Shown here piece by piece: positions 1 to 12,608 of a stretch of DNA of 64,000 nucleotides; within the stretch, counting starts at the first letter, position 1; every line of letters begins with the position of its first letter. A model generated the notes under the pieces. The model saw only the letters and a program-made list of their open reading frames with translations. It did not search any database and had not been told where the DNA came from. The stretch covers positions 1,612,001-1,676,000 of the forward strand of contig JAYJMM010000118.1 in assembly GCA_037349105.1 (NCBI GenBank). The letters are read 5' to 3'. The stretch is from Limnomonas spitsbergensis (taxonomy: Eukaryota > Chlorophyta > Chlorophyceae > Chlamydomonadales). A program made the translations under genes and the position numbers.

Positions 1-3000
1 TGGTAAGCGACGAGGGGCGCCGAGGAGCCCACCACTGATGATGCGCCCCCAGCCGCTTCCGCTGCCACTTCAGGCAGGGCGTTGACGCCTGCGAGAGGGA
101 GGGCGGGCGGGCCGGTAGGAGGGCGGGCAGGTAGGAGGGCGGGTGCAAAGTAGGTAAGTCAAGGTGGACGGGGAGAAAGGGCACGGGAGCAGACAACCGT
201 ATAGAATGCATCACTGGAATAATAGCGTGTCATACGTAGATTATACTGATAAGAACATCAATACGGAAATAAGTACGAATGAGGAATCATTTCATCCAAA
301 CTTCTTTTAGTCCAGGAGAAATGAATTTACCGGGGTGCCTGTCTGCTGCTAGCCTCAACCTGTGCTGTGACAGCATGGGCATCATCACAGGAGTTCGTAT
401 CAAGATCGTCAGTCCTTGCGGAGGCATGAATATTCTGGGTGTGTCCTGCGCTGAACCTGGGTCCCTCCTCCCTCACCTGCACGTGCCCCCCTGGGTCTCC
501 GCTCCAGGATCAATGTGACTTGCAGCTTGATGCTGCCTTGCCTCAGGTAACCAGGAGGCACAGCATCAAAGTCGTCTCTCTCGGGGTTGAAAGCACAGCT
601 GTGATGGGAGGAGGGGGCAGGAGCAAAGTGAGAGGAGGAGGCAGTGGGGAGGAGTAGGAGGAGAAGGGGACATGGGGAGTGGGAGGGGGACGGGGAGGTA
701 GAGAGGGGGGGAGGAGGTAGGGCATCACTCAGGATCAAAGGGGGGGGGGAGGCACTGGACTCAGAGGAGGCAGGAGGCTTCACTCAGCAGTTCGATAGGA
801 TTAAATAACCCTTCTGACATACCTAGGAACCCTGCTACGAACTGTTGTTAAGGCGGGCCGCAAAAGGGAGGCTAGGAAAGGAGAAACAAACCGGCCTAAC
901 AGACCTTGCTACACGCGACAGTTCAAACGAGAGTCTCCCTTGGTCTGCGCCCCATAGCAAACCAATGATGCCTTTAAAACCGATCTATGCATCGATCATC
1001 AAAGCCCAGGATCTGCCTCAAAGGAAGGATGCTGGGTGCAGCTTTCACGTTTTGTCCACACGTTTTCACACTTCCACAGCCACAGTCAACATAATTTCTT
1101 GATCACGGCCCTGCGGGGACCGGCTTACACGGCCGGTGTGGGACGGTTCCCCAGTACATTTCTTTAGAATGATAAAACTTTAAAATGAAATGGAGATGCA
1201 GACGGGGCTTGGATATGCAGCCCCCACAGTCCGTCACTCACACTCCACTGTCGCCGGAGTGTGCTCCGGATGGCCCCGCAGACGCCATGCGTGGCTGCCC
1301 GTCATCCTCGTCGACCACCGTGCCGCCGCCGCCGAAGCATAGGCAGCCCACACCCATCTTGGGGGATCGGTGATACAGAGGTAGATCCACCACCATGGGC
1401 AGGCCAGTCTAAAAAGTACAAGGTTCAGGGTTTATGCAGTACAGAGGTAGATCCACCACCATGGGCAGGCCAGTCTAAAAGGTGAAAGGTTCAGGGTTAA
1501 GGCAGAACAGAGGTAGATCCACCACCATGGGCAGGCCAGTCTAAAAGGTGCAAGGTTCAGGTTAAGGCAGAACAGAGGTAGATCCACCACCATGGGCAGG
1601 CCAGTCTAAAAGGTGCAAGGTTCAGGGTTAAGGCAGAACAGAGGTAGATCCACCACCATGGGCAGGCCAGTCTAAAAGGTGCAAGGTTCAGGGTTAAGGC
1701 AGAACAGAGGTAGATCCACCACCATGGGCAGGCCAGTCTAAAAGGTGAAAGGTTCAGGGTTAAGGCAGAACAGAGGTAGATCCACCACCAAGGGCAGGCC
1801 AGTCTAGAAGGTGCAAGGTTCAGGGTTAAGGCAGAACAGAGGTAGATCCACACCATGGGCACTTAATTCACAAGGTTTTATTCATTCACCGTGAACTCTC
1901 AAGGAGGTGCGGTAGCAAGGAATAGGCAGCCGAGGAGTAGCCAGTCTAATTTGTGTAACCAGTCACACAGAAGGAGGGGCAGCAGTGCTTTTACTCGGCC
2001 CACATTTCATTCACACGGACGAGTGTCAGCGCTGGTATTCCAAAACATTTCCAAACACCCACCGTCATGAGCCCTCTGAGCTTGAGCCCAGTCCTCCCGA
2101 TCAACCTGTCGCTGGAGGAGGGCTCGCCCTTGTCACTGTTTTTCACCTGGACATGCAGGCAGGGGAGTGGATAGAAAGAGTGGGGGGGGTGGATGGAGGA
2201 GAGAGCAAGTGGGGTGGAGGGAGAGGAGGGCAAGAAGGAGAGGACAACAAGTGGATGGCGAGATGAAGTGGAATGGAGGGAGAGGAGAGCAAGATTGAGA
2301 GGACAAAAAGGGGATTGGATGCAGTGGGCAGCAAGATACCTGGGGGGGTAATATGAGGGGACGGGCGAGGAACAGCCAAGCTAGCAGCAGGAGGAGGAAG
2401 AAAATAAAAACTAGAGGAAATGAATGAAGGGGGGAATAAATGTTCCGGGCCAAAGCCAGGCATACTAGAAGCACACAAGAGACACAAGAGGCACCTGTCA
2501 GCCAATCCCTGATGTGAAGCGACGGCAGCTCATATAGTATAAAGCACGGTACCTTGCAGACGATCTCGTAAGCATCTGATGTCAGCGCAACTGCAGGCAT
2601 CAGGAGGCTCCAGCTCGGGTTGGTTTCACCAGGGGCAACGTTGCTGTTGCGGCGCTGCAGAGCCGGCAAAGAGGTTCAAGTTATAAGAGGATGTGCAACG
2701 TTCCTGTTGCGGCGCTAATGTGTTGACAGAGAGGCTGTTGCACTGCCTTAGCAAACTGCCTGAAGATTCATGTGGAAGGGCTGGGCAGTACAGTGAGAGG
2801 TAGCAGCAAACAGTACAGCGACATTGCTCCCCCCTCGCGCCCCCCCGCCCACTGGCACCCAGCAGCAAGGCCCCATGGTCACCGCCCTTCCTCCCAACCA
2901 CCCCAACTACCCCAACCATAACCAAAACTCAGCAGCAAGCCTCCTCTGTCACCCCGCTCCCATCAACATCCAGCTAGCCTTCCTGAGCACTGCCCCCCCC

Positions 3001-6000
3001 CTCCCCCGTCCCCGACCCACCCACCCCACCCACCCAGCCTCAGACCCCCTTGCTCACCGCCCCCACTCGCTTCCCCATGGCGTCACAGATGGTGACTTGC
3101 ACATACGGATTGATGGTCGTGGATGCAGCAAACATCCTGTATGGACATGGACACAAAGGACAGCAGCTTTCAAAGGTCAAGATCTCCTAGAGAAATCCAA
3201 ACGTCAGGTTGATGGTCGAGGTCATAGCAAACATCCTCTGAACAGGCATGAAAAAATACATGCAGCAGCATTCGAAGGTAGCGGTTGCTGAGAGGTTTCG
3301 TCGGTCCATAAGATGAGGCAGACAGGCGTCCTCGTTGCAGGGTCTAGATTTAACATTTATTTGTCACTTTAAAGAGCTCCCACCCTTTCTTCTGGCCCAG
3401 CTCCAGGTCCCGAGCGCCCAGGACCGACACGTCCAGCAAGCCGTTGAGCTCAGGCAGCCGAGCATGCCGCTGCGCCATGGCCTCGTTTTCCTTGACAGCC
3501 GCCTGGCACCATGCAGCAGCCGCCTCCTGCTCACAGGATGGAAGAGGGTTTAGGACATCAACTGTTAGGGTTCAGGACTGCAGTTGCTTTAGGTTATAGC
3601 TGTCAGGGCTTCAGGTTCATTAGCGCCTGGTTCTAGCAGACAATTGCCATGCACCATGCCGATGTCAAGTCCTGAGGACATTCCAGTGAAAGCAGCTGAT
3701 AGGATTTCAGGGTTTAGCAATAGCTCATTCACCTAGGCAGCCACCTTCAACTGCGCGGCTGCTGCACCCTGACACTGGAGTGAAGCAACCCGAGGGTTAA
3801 AACTTCGGCTTCTAGGGTTCAAGGTTCACTGATGCCTTATTCTCCAGGACATCTGCCTTGCACCTTGTAGAACAGGCATCCCACAGTCACAGCCACAGAG
3901 AAATAAGACCCTCCCTCTCTCTCTCTGTGTCTGCCTCTTTATCCCTCTCCCTCGTCCCTCACTCTGATGCTCTCACCCCTCCCCCCCTCTCTATCTCTCT
4001 ATTCCTCCTGACCTCTCCCTGTTCCTCCCTCCCTGTTCCTCCCTGTCTGAACCACCAACCAACCACTCACCCCCCTCTCTCTCTCTCCCTCTACTCTTCT
4101 CCCTCTATCTATCTTTTCCTCTTTCCCACTCTTTCCCTCTCCATGCCCCCTTTTGTCTATCCTTCCAATCATCTCACTCATCCCACTGGTGCCTGACAGT
4201 GTATCTTTCTGTATAGCAGCCTTCAGGGCAGCTGTACACAGCGCTCTGTCCCTCTCCCTCTCACCTCGCTCATCCCACTGGAGTCTGGCAGTGCATAGTC
4301 CTTAATGGCAGCCAGCTGCAGCTGCAGCTCCCGGGGCAGCTGGCTGTTAGCCGCCAACGTACGGGCAACGGCCTGCATCACACACAGGGGCAACAGCAGG
4401 GCAGGGCGGGTGGATAAGGGGGGGCAGGGATGACCCGCATCAGGGACGGCTAGGGCAGCAGCTCCCGGCTGGTAGCCGCTAAGGCACGGGCAGCGGCCCA
4501 CATCCCACGCAGGGGGACAGCGGGGCGGACAGGGGGGTGATGGAGCAGGGGGGGGAGAGCTGTCTTGGGAACCAACCGGGTAGCAGTTTGTTGTCAGCCC
4601 CCAAGGAATGTGCACCTGCTTAAAGGACACGCAAGGAACGAGCTTTCCAGGGGCGGAGAGGAGAGGAGGGAGGGGGAAGGGGTCGCTTCAGGGACCAGTA
4701 GGGAAGCAGTTTGGATATCTTTGTGTTCAGGGTTCACGCCAGCTACCGGGGTTTGATACAAACCAGCTGGCCACACAAGATATTCCCAGTGAAGCAACTT
4801 AACAAAACAGTGCATAGGTCATGTCTGCTGTTTTCTTCATGCGCCCACAGACCCTGCCGAGGGCCTTCCACTCACTAGCTCGTGCGCTGCAGGAGTCACG
4901 CACATGGCCTCTGCAAACGCCTGCCCCCGCTTGATCCTCTCGGGCAGCGAACCCGCCACGGCCTGCGGCAGCTCGTCCCACGGCAACATCGCGACCCGCA
5001 GCGCAGCGGTGTACAGCGGGGCCGGCATCGGCTGCCAGGCGGCCCCCTGCCGCAGCTGGCTCCAGCGGCTCTCAAGGTAGGTTGCGTACAAGGAGCTGCC
5101 GATGTCATCCAGGGGTGTGTTGATATTTATGGCGCACGGCTCAGCTGCGGGAGAGGGCGGCAGTAAGGAGCAGGCAGTGAGGAGTAGGCAGTGAGGAGTA
5201 GGCGGTGAGGAGCAGGCAGTGAGGAGTAGACAGCGGGGATATGGCGGCAGGGAGTTGGGGGAAAGAGGGTGTGTGATGGGAAAATCCTATGCAAGGTGCT
5301 GCTGCTATCATCCAGGGGGTATTGGTGTTGATTGCCGACGGCTCAGCTGCACGAGAGGGAAGAGGGGTGTGGAAGCGGAGGGGGAGGGGGGGCGCGAATG
5401 GAGACCAAGCTGTGTGGAGCAGGTAGTGGGAGCAGACAGTGGGGAACAGGTCATGGGCTGCAAGTACTGGGGGGGCAGGCAGTGGGGAGCAAGTGGAAAT
5501 AGGGATGGCCGCATGTGTATGAGGGGAGTTTTTCAATGCTCCCGCATGCAAGAATTTGGGGCGGATTTGGGGAAAGATATGGAAGCATGCAACACAACAA
5601 ATTTAACAGTCATACGTCCTGAGATCCCTTGTTCTTGAGTCACAGGGAGGGAGCATGGTTGGGCAAAGTTGGGGTGCATGGCTGGGTGGGTGGACAGGAT
5701 GGGGTTCGTCAGGTGTTGGGCTGTCACAGAGTGCATGCAGAGGGTGGGGCTCTCACTCTTTATGTCCTCTTGCTCATCCGCCAAGGTCTCTTGGTATGTG
5801 ATCTGAAGGCCCGGCCCCTTGATGATATCCTCGATGCGGAACGTCTTAATGTCGCCGGCCATTTCAAAGCAATCTGGTATGTCGCGTGGCTCAATTGTGC
5901 AAGATGCGAGGTCTGGAGGAGGACTAGGCGGTTCCAATGCCGATGACGCAGTTTCTCCGCCAGGGAGGACTACCAGGGGGGGGAGGGGGAAGCCACAGGT

Positions 6001-9000
6001 TTCAGTGGGGGAAACGCAGAAGCAAGGGAAGGGGAAGAAAGCGAGGAGATAGGGGATAATAGAGAGGATGAGGGGGATCAAAGCAGGAGTGGGCAACCCA
6101 AGAAACTAAAAGGACATGGCAATCTTAAACATGGGAATGACAGGCAAAGAGCTGCACTCGTCTAAAAATCTGTCCAGAAGCACAATCAATCCAGATAGTT
6201 CAGTATCACGTTCAAAACTTGTATGAGCCTCACGGACAGAGGACCATGCACAAGCCATGAGCACGCATCATGGTCACCTGACTCCATGCTCTGTCGCCAG
6301 GCTCAATGCTTCTGCCCTGCTTTTAAGGACTTGGGAGTGGACAGGCAGCTCCTTACCCTCGTGGACTTTTTAAGCTTCCCCCCATGGGGGCGTGAGGGTT
6401 CAGGAAACAGAAATTGGCAGGCAGCTCCTTGCGCTAGGGAGGCTAAACCGTCTGACGATGTTGATGGCAAGCGATGAGATGAACCCCGGAATTAGAAAAC
6501 AACCATGAATTCATTGCAGGGAGAGTGGCGGATGGGTGCACCTGGACTTACGCCCCTTGTCGTGGAGGGCGGGGGAGGGTGGAGGAGAAAACTAACAGAG
6601 GGTTCACAGGCCCACATACATGCACACACACACAGCTTCCAAGGCCCTCTCAACACTCGTTTTTCTGAGGCATCTGTAGAAAGTGTATGTTAACACGATA
6701 TTTATAATAGTTCCTGAAGACGCTATATGACAAAACGTTTATCTCCTGCCACCAGTCGTCCCGGGGCAGGCGCACCTTCCGCCTTCTCCTCAATGAGTAG
6801 CAAGCAGAAATCGAGGAAGCCAGACATGGAGACCTATGGGGGGGGGTGCAGCGCAGGAGCCAGCGGCATCAAGCAGGGCAGACAACTACCAGCCCCCCTC
6901 CCCCCTCCTCCTATGACTTGTACAGGAAGCACCCGCTCTCCCCCCCTGCCCCTTACCACCTGCCCCTCCCCACCTGACCTCCCCCCTCCCTCCTATTACA
7001 TGTACAGGAAGCACCCGCTCTCCCCCACCTGCCCCGCCCCCTCCCTGCTGAATGTAATCTGGTGTTCAATCCAAGTACTGAGTCTCTGCTGAGGGAATAG
7101 GGAGCCTGATAACGAAGATGAAAGGGTTCCAAAGGGCAGCAACAGCACGGCTTAGCTGCTTAAAAGCTCCTGTAGCATAAGGGGAATAAAAAATTTAAAG
7201 ATGCTGTGGTAACCCTTAAGCCTTCAAGGCCCTCGAAAGGACGTTTTGAGGCAGTTGGACCAGCCTGTATTCTGTGGAGGTTAAGACAAAATCCACCCCT
7301 TCATAAGAGAACTGGAACCGTTTTTCTAGGCCCAATTCTTCGTGCGCAATGGCGCCAACCTGGGCCACGTGCCCACGACCCCCCCTGTTTGAGGAAATGG
7401 CTCCACCCCCCTAGGTGATAGGCCTCTTCCTGAACCCATTGGAGATCACGAGTCCCACCTGCGCCTTATCTGCCATGAGGTTTTCCACAGTTGAGCCCAT
7501 GGGCCATGGCAGTCCTGGGGCAGAGGGGGAGGTGGACACGACCACAAAGCTCAGGGCAGGCCAGCAGACAGGTAAGGAGGGCAAGAGGGGGGCGACCAGT
7601 GGAAGGCTTAGAGGCGCGGGCAGTCGCATGCAAGAGTAAGCGGATCTAGGGGCAAGCAGATCCAAAGGAAGGCATATCCAAGGGCAGGTAGATCCAATGC
7701 CAGGCGGATCCAAGGCCAGACGGAGTCAAGAGACTAGGCCCAAACTGCATGCGGTTCATCCAAAGTGCACCTAGGGTCACCTAGGGCCAGAATCAAGCAC
7801 ACAAGTAGAGCAGAGTGAACCAGACAGCCTCACCCAGGGGTGTGCTTCGTGTGGACCACATGACTCCTCCGCACTCTACCCCTCTCAATAGTAACCTAGG
7901 GCCTCTGACTAGGCATCAAGGGTCAGCTTGAAATCGCCAGCACACAAAACGCAGGACACGGCCCACCCTGCAGGCTCACACGCTGCGTAAGTGAGCGTGG
8001 GACCCAGGGGCCCACAAGCTGCACACCCCACCACCTGCCCCCACACCTGCCTGCCAGGCCACCGCCCTCCCCTGCGCACCTGCTTCACACCGGACGGTGA
8101 ACTTAATATCCACGCAGCTAGCCGCCGCGCCCCCCGCCGCTGACGCCGCCGCAAGGAGCGCAGACTCCGCCACGGGGCTGCTTCCGCTGCGGCTGGTGAT
8201 GAGGCCGCCTCGCCCGCCTGCCCCGCTGGTACCCGGCGCCGATGCTGTGGGGAGGCGCCCCTCAGCCGGGGATGCCGTGAGGTGCAGATAGGTGGTGAAG
8301 CGGCCCGCACCTGATGCAGGGGTGCGAGCATTGGGGCGAGGCGGAGGGGCGTCAGGGATGAAGTCAGGGGTCGTTGCACATTTTCTTAAGTATCATTACA
8401 ATTGTATGCATAGGAAAGTTAGGCAGCAGGGGAGGGTACCATGATGGTGCTGAGCTAGCACGATGATGGGGCTGGTGCCAGCTCCCTACGCTCTTGGGAT
8501 TTCAGCTATTATCAGCATAGCAATCGGGGCCAGATTGTTAAAAAGCCTGACAATCCTGTAATAATACCCATCTTCCCAAACAAAGCCTCTCTCACTCTCA
8601 CCCCCTCTCGACTCTCTTGTTCACTGGTGCGTACCTGGCATGTTGAGGATGACCGTCTCTGAAGAGACTGAGAATTTCTCAGCGCTGTGCCAGACCACAG
8701 TCTGCTTCTCCTGGACCTGCGAGGAAAAATAGGGTCTCGTCAACAATTTGTTACATGCTTCAGCTACACTTCGGCTACAATCCAGATTCGACAAGCTTCA
8801 CAAGGCTTGGTGCAGCATGCTCTGTTGCTTGGGCCACCAGCCTACGTAAGGCCAAAGATTGGTCCCCATCAGCCAAGTGATGGTCCCCTGGCAGCCTTCC
8901 AAAGCAGGCCTGGTGCGCTGTTTGCCTCTCCCCAGATCATTGCCAGGTTCCTCCCCCCCGGTCAATATAACCGCCAGGCTGATATCACTCAGGTGATGCA

Positions 9001-11016
9001 CCTCCACCCTGCACCTGCCTTTCAGGGCGCATAACGGCGATGCCGTCAAAAACAGGTACGGTTTCAAGGCTCGTCACCTCACATGCCCCTGAACCCTCGC
9101 CAAGCTTCTGACCCCTGATCTCCCACGTGCACCCTTGGACCTTGCCCCCTAGCGCCTTGGTCCCAATATCCGACCTTGACAGTCTCAGCACCGGCAATCT
9201 TCTTGAGGAAGTCAGGCAGCTTGAGCGGCATCTGGAAGCAAACCATCCTGGACCCATCCTCCCAGGGGCCAATGTCTGCATCCGGGTCCTGCAGGAGGAG
9301 GTGGGGACGCAGGGAACATGCGGTGATTCAGGAAGCAGACGGGAACAGGCGGGACCACACGTTGAATTGGGGAACAAGCGGGAAGAGGCGTTGGATCAGG
9401 AAACATGCAGGTAGAGGTGGGATGTCAAGAGATGGCGATAACATGCGGGCACCGGGGAACAGGCGGGAATCTTTGAACAAGCGGTGCCATGCGGGAATAA
9501 AGCAACAGGAAATAATCACGGACCAGGCGGTAATATGCATTACGGAACAATAGGGGATCCAGGGGAATTAAGGAGCAGGAGGGGGACAGGTGGGAACAGG
9601 CAGGGAAAGTGCAAGGCATAGGCGGGAAGAGACAGGCATTAAGGAACATGAGGGAAGGAGGCAGGGAACAGGCGGGAACAGGCGGGAATTGGCTGGAGCA
9701 GGCGGGGACAGGCCAGAAATGTCAGGAAATGCTGAAATAAGCAGGGGATTAGGGAGCAGACGGGAACAGATGGGAACAGGTAGGGAACAGGTAGGGTATA
9801 GGCAAGGACTCGTGGTAATCGGGTAACAGGCAGGAATGGGGAACATGCAGAAATCAGGTAGATGATGGGCATTTGAGAAAAAGCGGGGAGGGACAGGAAT
9901 TGAAGGGAATTAAAGAAGGCAGGGGTAGCAGCAGGATGGCAGCAGAGTGGCGGAAGGCAGGGGTGGTTCCAGGTTGGCAGCAGAGCAGCAACAGGTAGAA
10001 AGGGCAGCAGAATGGCAGCAGCGTGGCAGCATGCATATTGGAAGCAGTCAAGGATGGCAACGGAGAGGCAGCACAGTGGGGTAACAGTGGGGTAACAGTG
10101 GGGTAACAGTGGGGTAACAGCAGAGTGGCAGCAGACAAGACGGCAGCAGAGTGGCGGAAGGTAGGGGTCCTATCAGGATGGCAGCAGAGCAGCAACAGGA
10201 AGAAAGGGCAGCAGGATGGAAGAAGAGTGACCGCAGGCATATTGGAAGCAGTCAAGGATGGCAGCGGAGAGGCAGCACAGTGGCAAGAGGCAGAGTGGCA
10301 GCTGGACTGGATGGCAGCAATTAGGCAGCAGGCAAGGATAGTAGCAGGAGTAGCAGCAGATGCCTCTTCTGACATGTACTCTGGCTCAGGCATATGCTGC
10401 CCCTGTGAGGCTGAGACATAGGACATCAGTCAACACTTTAGACCTCGCGTAAATGCTGGACATCTCTTATGCAATGAAATATCACATTCAGGGATGGCAT
10501 ATAAACCATCCGGCGATGGGTGACTCAGCAGAATCCAAGTAGATCTGCATGAGATCACTGTCCCTGTTAGCAGATAAGTGATCAGATCTGTAAGAGATTA
10601 CTGGCAATACTTCAGAAGGATGTCCGTGCATGGAAACCGTGCTTCAAGGGTCACCCCTGAAAGCCGGACTTTCTGTATCTGCCACGGAGTTATCTCATGT
10701 CATGCATGCAGCATGAGATTGGAGGCTTAGGGCTTCAATATTGCTAGCGAGTCACATTCGCCCCTTCCCCACACCAAGTGTGCATGCATGTTGTTTGTGT
10801 GCTGCATGCATGCCATGTACGTTCCAGCCAGGCACATTCTCATGAACGTTGCCTGTAAGTTAGATTTCGTGCAAGTTTGAACAATGCGGCATTCTGCACC
10901 TTATTCACGATCAGGTGGTACTGGTACATGGGCTCCGCGGGTGCGTACACCATGTCGAAGAATCGGCGGGTGGAAGAGCATTGGATGTAAGTTTGCATGT
11001 CGATTTTCTTGACCAT
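1..11016 (-). CDS. SRPBCC/VASt-like and C2 domain protein (3' end off the window)
   Basis: Likely a membrane or lipid-binding protein; function is inferred from domain look only. Minus-strand exons: 10900-11016, 9175-9288, 8635-8716, 8080-8310, 7459-7514, 6776-6833, 5757-5912, 4876-5144, 4265-4372, 3368-3526, 3058-3136, 2553-2654, 2063-2146, 477 to about 590, and 1-88. Phases close from 10900 down to 3368. The join into 3058-3136 and the acceptor near 590 are unresolved. The N-terminal part (RRFFDMVY; PWEDGSRMVCFQMPL; QTVVWHS; CVDIKFTVRC; GLPWPMGSTVE) looks like a helix-grip VASt/START-type domain. The later part (GLLDVSVLGARDLELG; NPYVQVTICD; NPSW; DRLIGRTGLKL) is a clear C2 domain. Plants have proteins combining C2, VASt and GRAM domains, so a GRAM domain may lie off the left edge. 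The Met at 11016 is the first plausible start, but upstream exons are possible. C2 is confident; VASt is tentative. Confidence 0.75.
1378..1862. repeat. 66-bp tandem repeat, about 7-8 copies
   Basis: Units of about 66 bp contain AGGTAGATCCACCACCATGG and GGTTCAGGGTTAAGG, with little divergence. The period is a multiple of three, so a stop-free minus-strand frame of 22-residue repeats appears, but the array lies in an intron of the C2 gene and shows no splice sites that use it. The first unit is longer and the last ones carry single-base changes. Confidence 0.9.
3900..4170. repeat. Pyrimidine-rich CT/CCT low-complexity tract
   Basis: The + strand is almost wholly C and T, with CTCTCTCCCTC-type runs. 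It sits in the intron between the C2-gene exons 3368-3526 and 4265-4372. Similar but shorter purine or pyrimidine tracts lie at about 600-720 and 2160-2440 in the same gene. Confidence 0.8.
8757..8895 (+). repeat. Dispersed SINE-like repeat, copy 1
   Basis: A plus-oriented copy beginning CTTCAGCTACACTTCGGC, continuing through GGTGCAGCATGCTCTGTTGC and ending near GGTCCCCATCAG. It lies in an intron of the C2/VASt gene. The 'plus' orientation of this family is defined as reading from the GCTACA head toward the GTTTGGTCCCC tail. Confidence 0.6.
9330..9880. repeat. Degenerate purine-rich minisatellite
   Basis: About 550 bp of imperfect GGGAACAGGCGGGAAT-like units on the + strand, with period roughly 15-30 bp. 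It fills part of the intron between C2/VASt exons 9175-9288 and 10900-11016, so the gene's RNA carries the pyrimidine-rich complement. ORFs across it are by-products of low stop-codon density. Confidence 0.75.
9895..10345. repeat. Degenerate GGCAGCAG-type tandem repeat
   Basis: Diverged repeats built from GGCAGCAGAGTGGCGGAAGG and CAGCAACAGG blocks. Larger blocks of about 210 bp are duplicated: TTGGAAGCAGTCAAGGATGG occurs near 10038 and again near 10240. Four copies of AGTGGGGTAAC lie at about 10076-10120. Intron of the C2/VASt gene; I see no coding signal. Confidence 0.75.
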
Positions 11017-12608
11017 CTTGGCCGCTCTGCTCTCCGCTTCTCCGATTGGGGGGGACAGACAGAGGTGCTAGAAGCTGCTATTGAGGGACGACCAATGCAC
11101 CTGCACTCGGCGTCCCGATGTCGAAGAAGATTGTTGAGCAGCGCACAGGAGGCTAGACTCAGCCCAGATTTCACAGTACAGTTACGAGGGATGGTGAGGG
11201 TCAGTTCAGGTAGATGTGTCTGGGGCGGGATTTGGAGCCGGATAGATGCATGACGGGGCGGTTTGTTTTCGAGCACTAGAGCGCAGAATACATAGCAGCT
11301 GATGGTTTCAACCAAAAGTATCAATTAGCTTTCCCAAATAAGAAATCCAATCGGCTGAAATCTACGGGTTGAACTGCCCGGTTTTACTGTAAGAAATGTT
11401 GGTCATTAGCTTGGATGTGGGCTACAGTCTGCTCAGGTCTGGGGTTCTCTGGTGTATATGGTGAGGGTCAGTCGAGTTTCCAAAATGCCCCATTGTTCTT
11501 GGATGCGTCAGCTGTCAGCGCGCGCGCTGGGAATGTTCACCCGAATTCGTGTGCGAACTTCGTTGTCAGCATGGCTCCGGCTCCGGGTGCATGGCTCGAA
11601 AGAGTGACACCGGGTGGTTGCGGATTGTAACATCTGGCGTATGTAGTTGTCGGCCTGAGTAAATGGCTCAGATGAAGCCCAACGACGATAACCATATGGT
11701 CAACAGGTATTCTAAACAAAAGTTGTACGGGTCGATGTCGAGCATGGACCTGTCACATAGCGCACTGTGTAGGATGATTGATCATTGATGAGGCTGCACC
11801 AGGGGGCTGCAGTGAGGACGATGCAAGGGATTCCCCGCTCAAATGCTTCGGACCATGGACCCTGATTCGGAAAAAACAAGACAAGGGGTGTAAGATGATC
11901 AGCGCACCGCCCCAGCTTCGGGGTTGGTCGGCCTCGATTGTTTCATGAAGTAAGTGTGATCGGGGAGTGATAGGAGAGCATCCGACTTGGACAGCGTCAA
12001 CCTTTCATTACTGCGACGCAACTGGCTGTATGTCACATTTCCTTCTCTAACAAGATAGGTCAAAGATATCCCTAGGTGGACGCCGCCTGAGCCACAATCC
12101 TGCCAGGCATCAGGCTGACTTTGAGGAAAGCCACAACAGTGCTTCGCTTGTGCACACAAAGACATACAAGCTACGCTATTGAATTTTCCGGTGAGAGGTG
12201 CACGCAGTCATTGCTGGCCGCAGTCAACAGGTCGTCGACAGGGCCGAGCAATCCGGAGAACTTGGCAGTATTTACAGGCTGGAGGCTCGGCAGCATTTGC
12301 GACACGTCCACAGGTCAGGCATGAGCCACAAATTGAATAGCAACGGCTGCACCGAGGATTGCATGCCTGTCCAGTTAGTAGGAAAATAGCTAAATAGCCA
12401 CCCCATGCAAGCATGCCGTTGATCCAGATTCTACGAAGACTTGTCTAGGGTCCATCGCCCCGAATGGACTAATGTTCGAGGACAGGATGCCTGGATGTTG
12501 AAACCCTGTAATCCCTCCACACTTCTACAAATGGACCGGTACTGTACCGGTACACAGGTCTTTTCATATACAGTCTACTGAACCCAATCAACCCGACATG
12601 CAGGCTCC
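11017..12608. other. Divergent intergenic region between the C2/VASt gene and the RNase H-like gene
   Basis: About 1.6 kb. It may hold unrecognised 5' exons of the minus-strand C2/VASt gene, since the frame stays open upstream of its first clear Met to a possible acceptor near 11068. It contains paired TACCGGTA-type palindromes near 12536-12553. No ORF here resembles a known protein. Confidence 0.4.

Noticed and set aside
1557..1862. Minus-strand ORF with a 22-residue hydrophobic repeat (WIYLCSALTLNL)
   Set aside because: It is produced by the 66-bp tandem repeat whose period is divisible by three; no start, splice or family support.
9854..10426. 190-aa minus-strand ORF as part of the C2/VASt protein
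   Set aside because: It runs through a degenerate tandem repeat. The exons on either side (10900-11016 and 9175-9288) already join in phase 0 and make domain sense without it.
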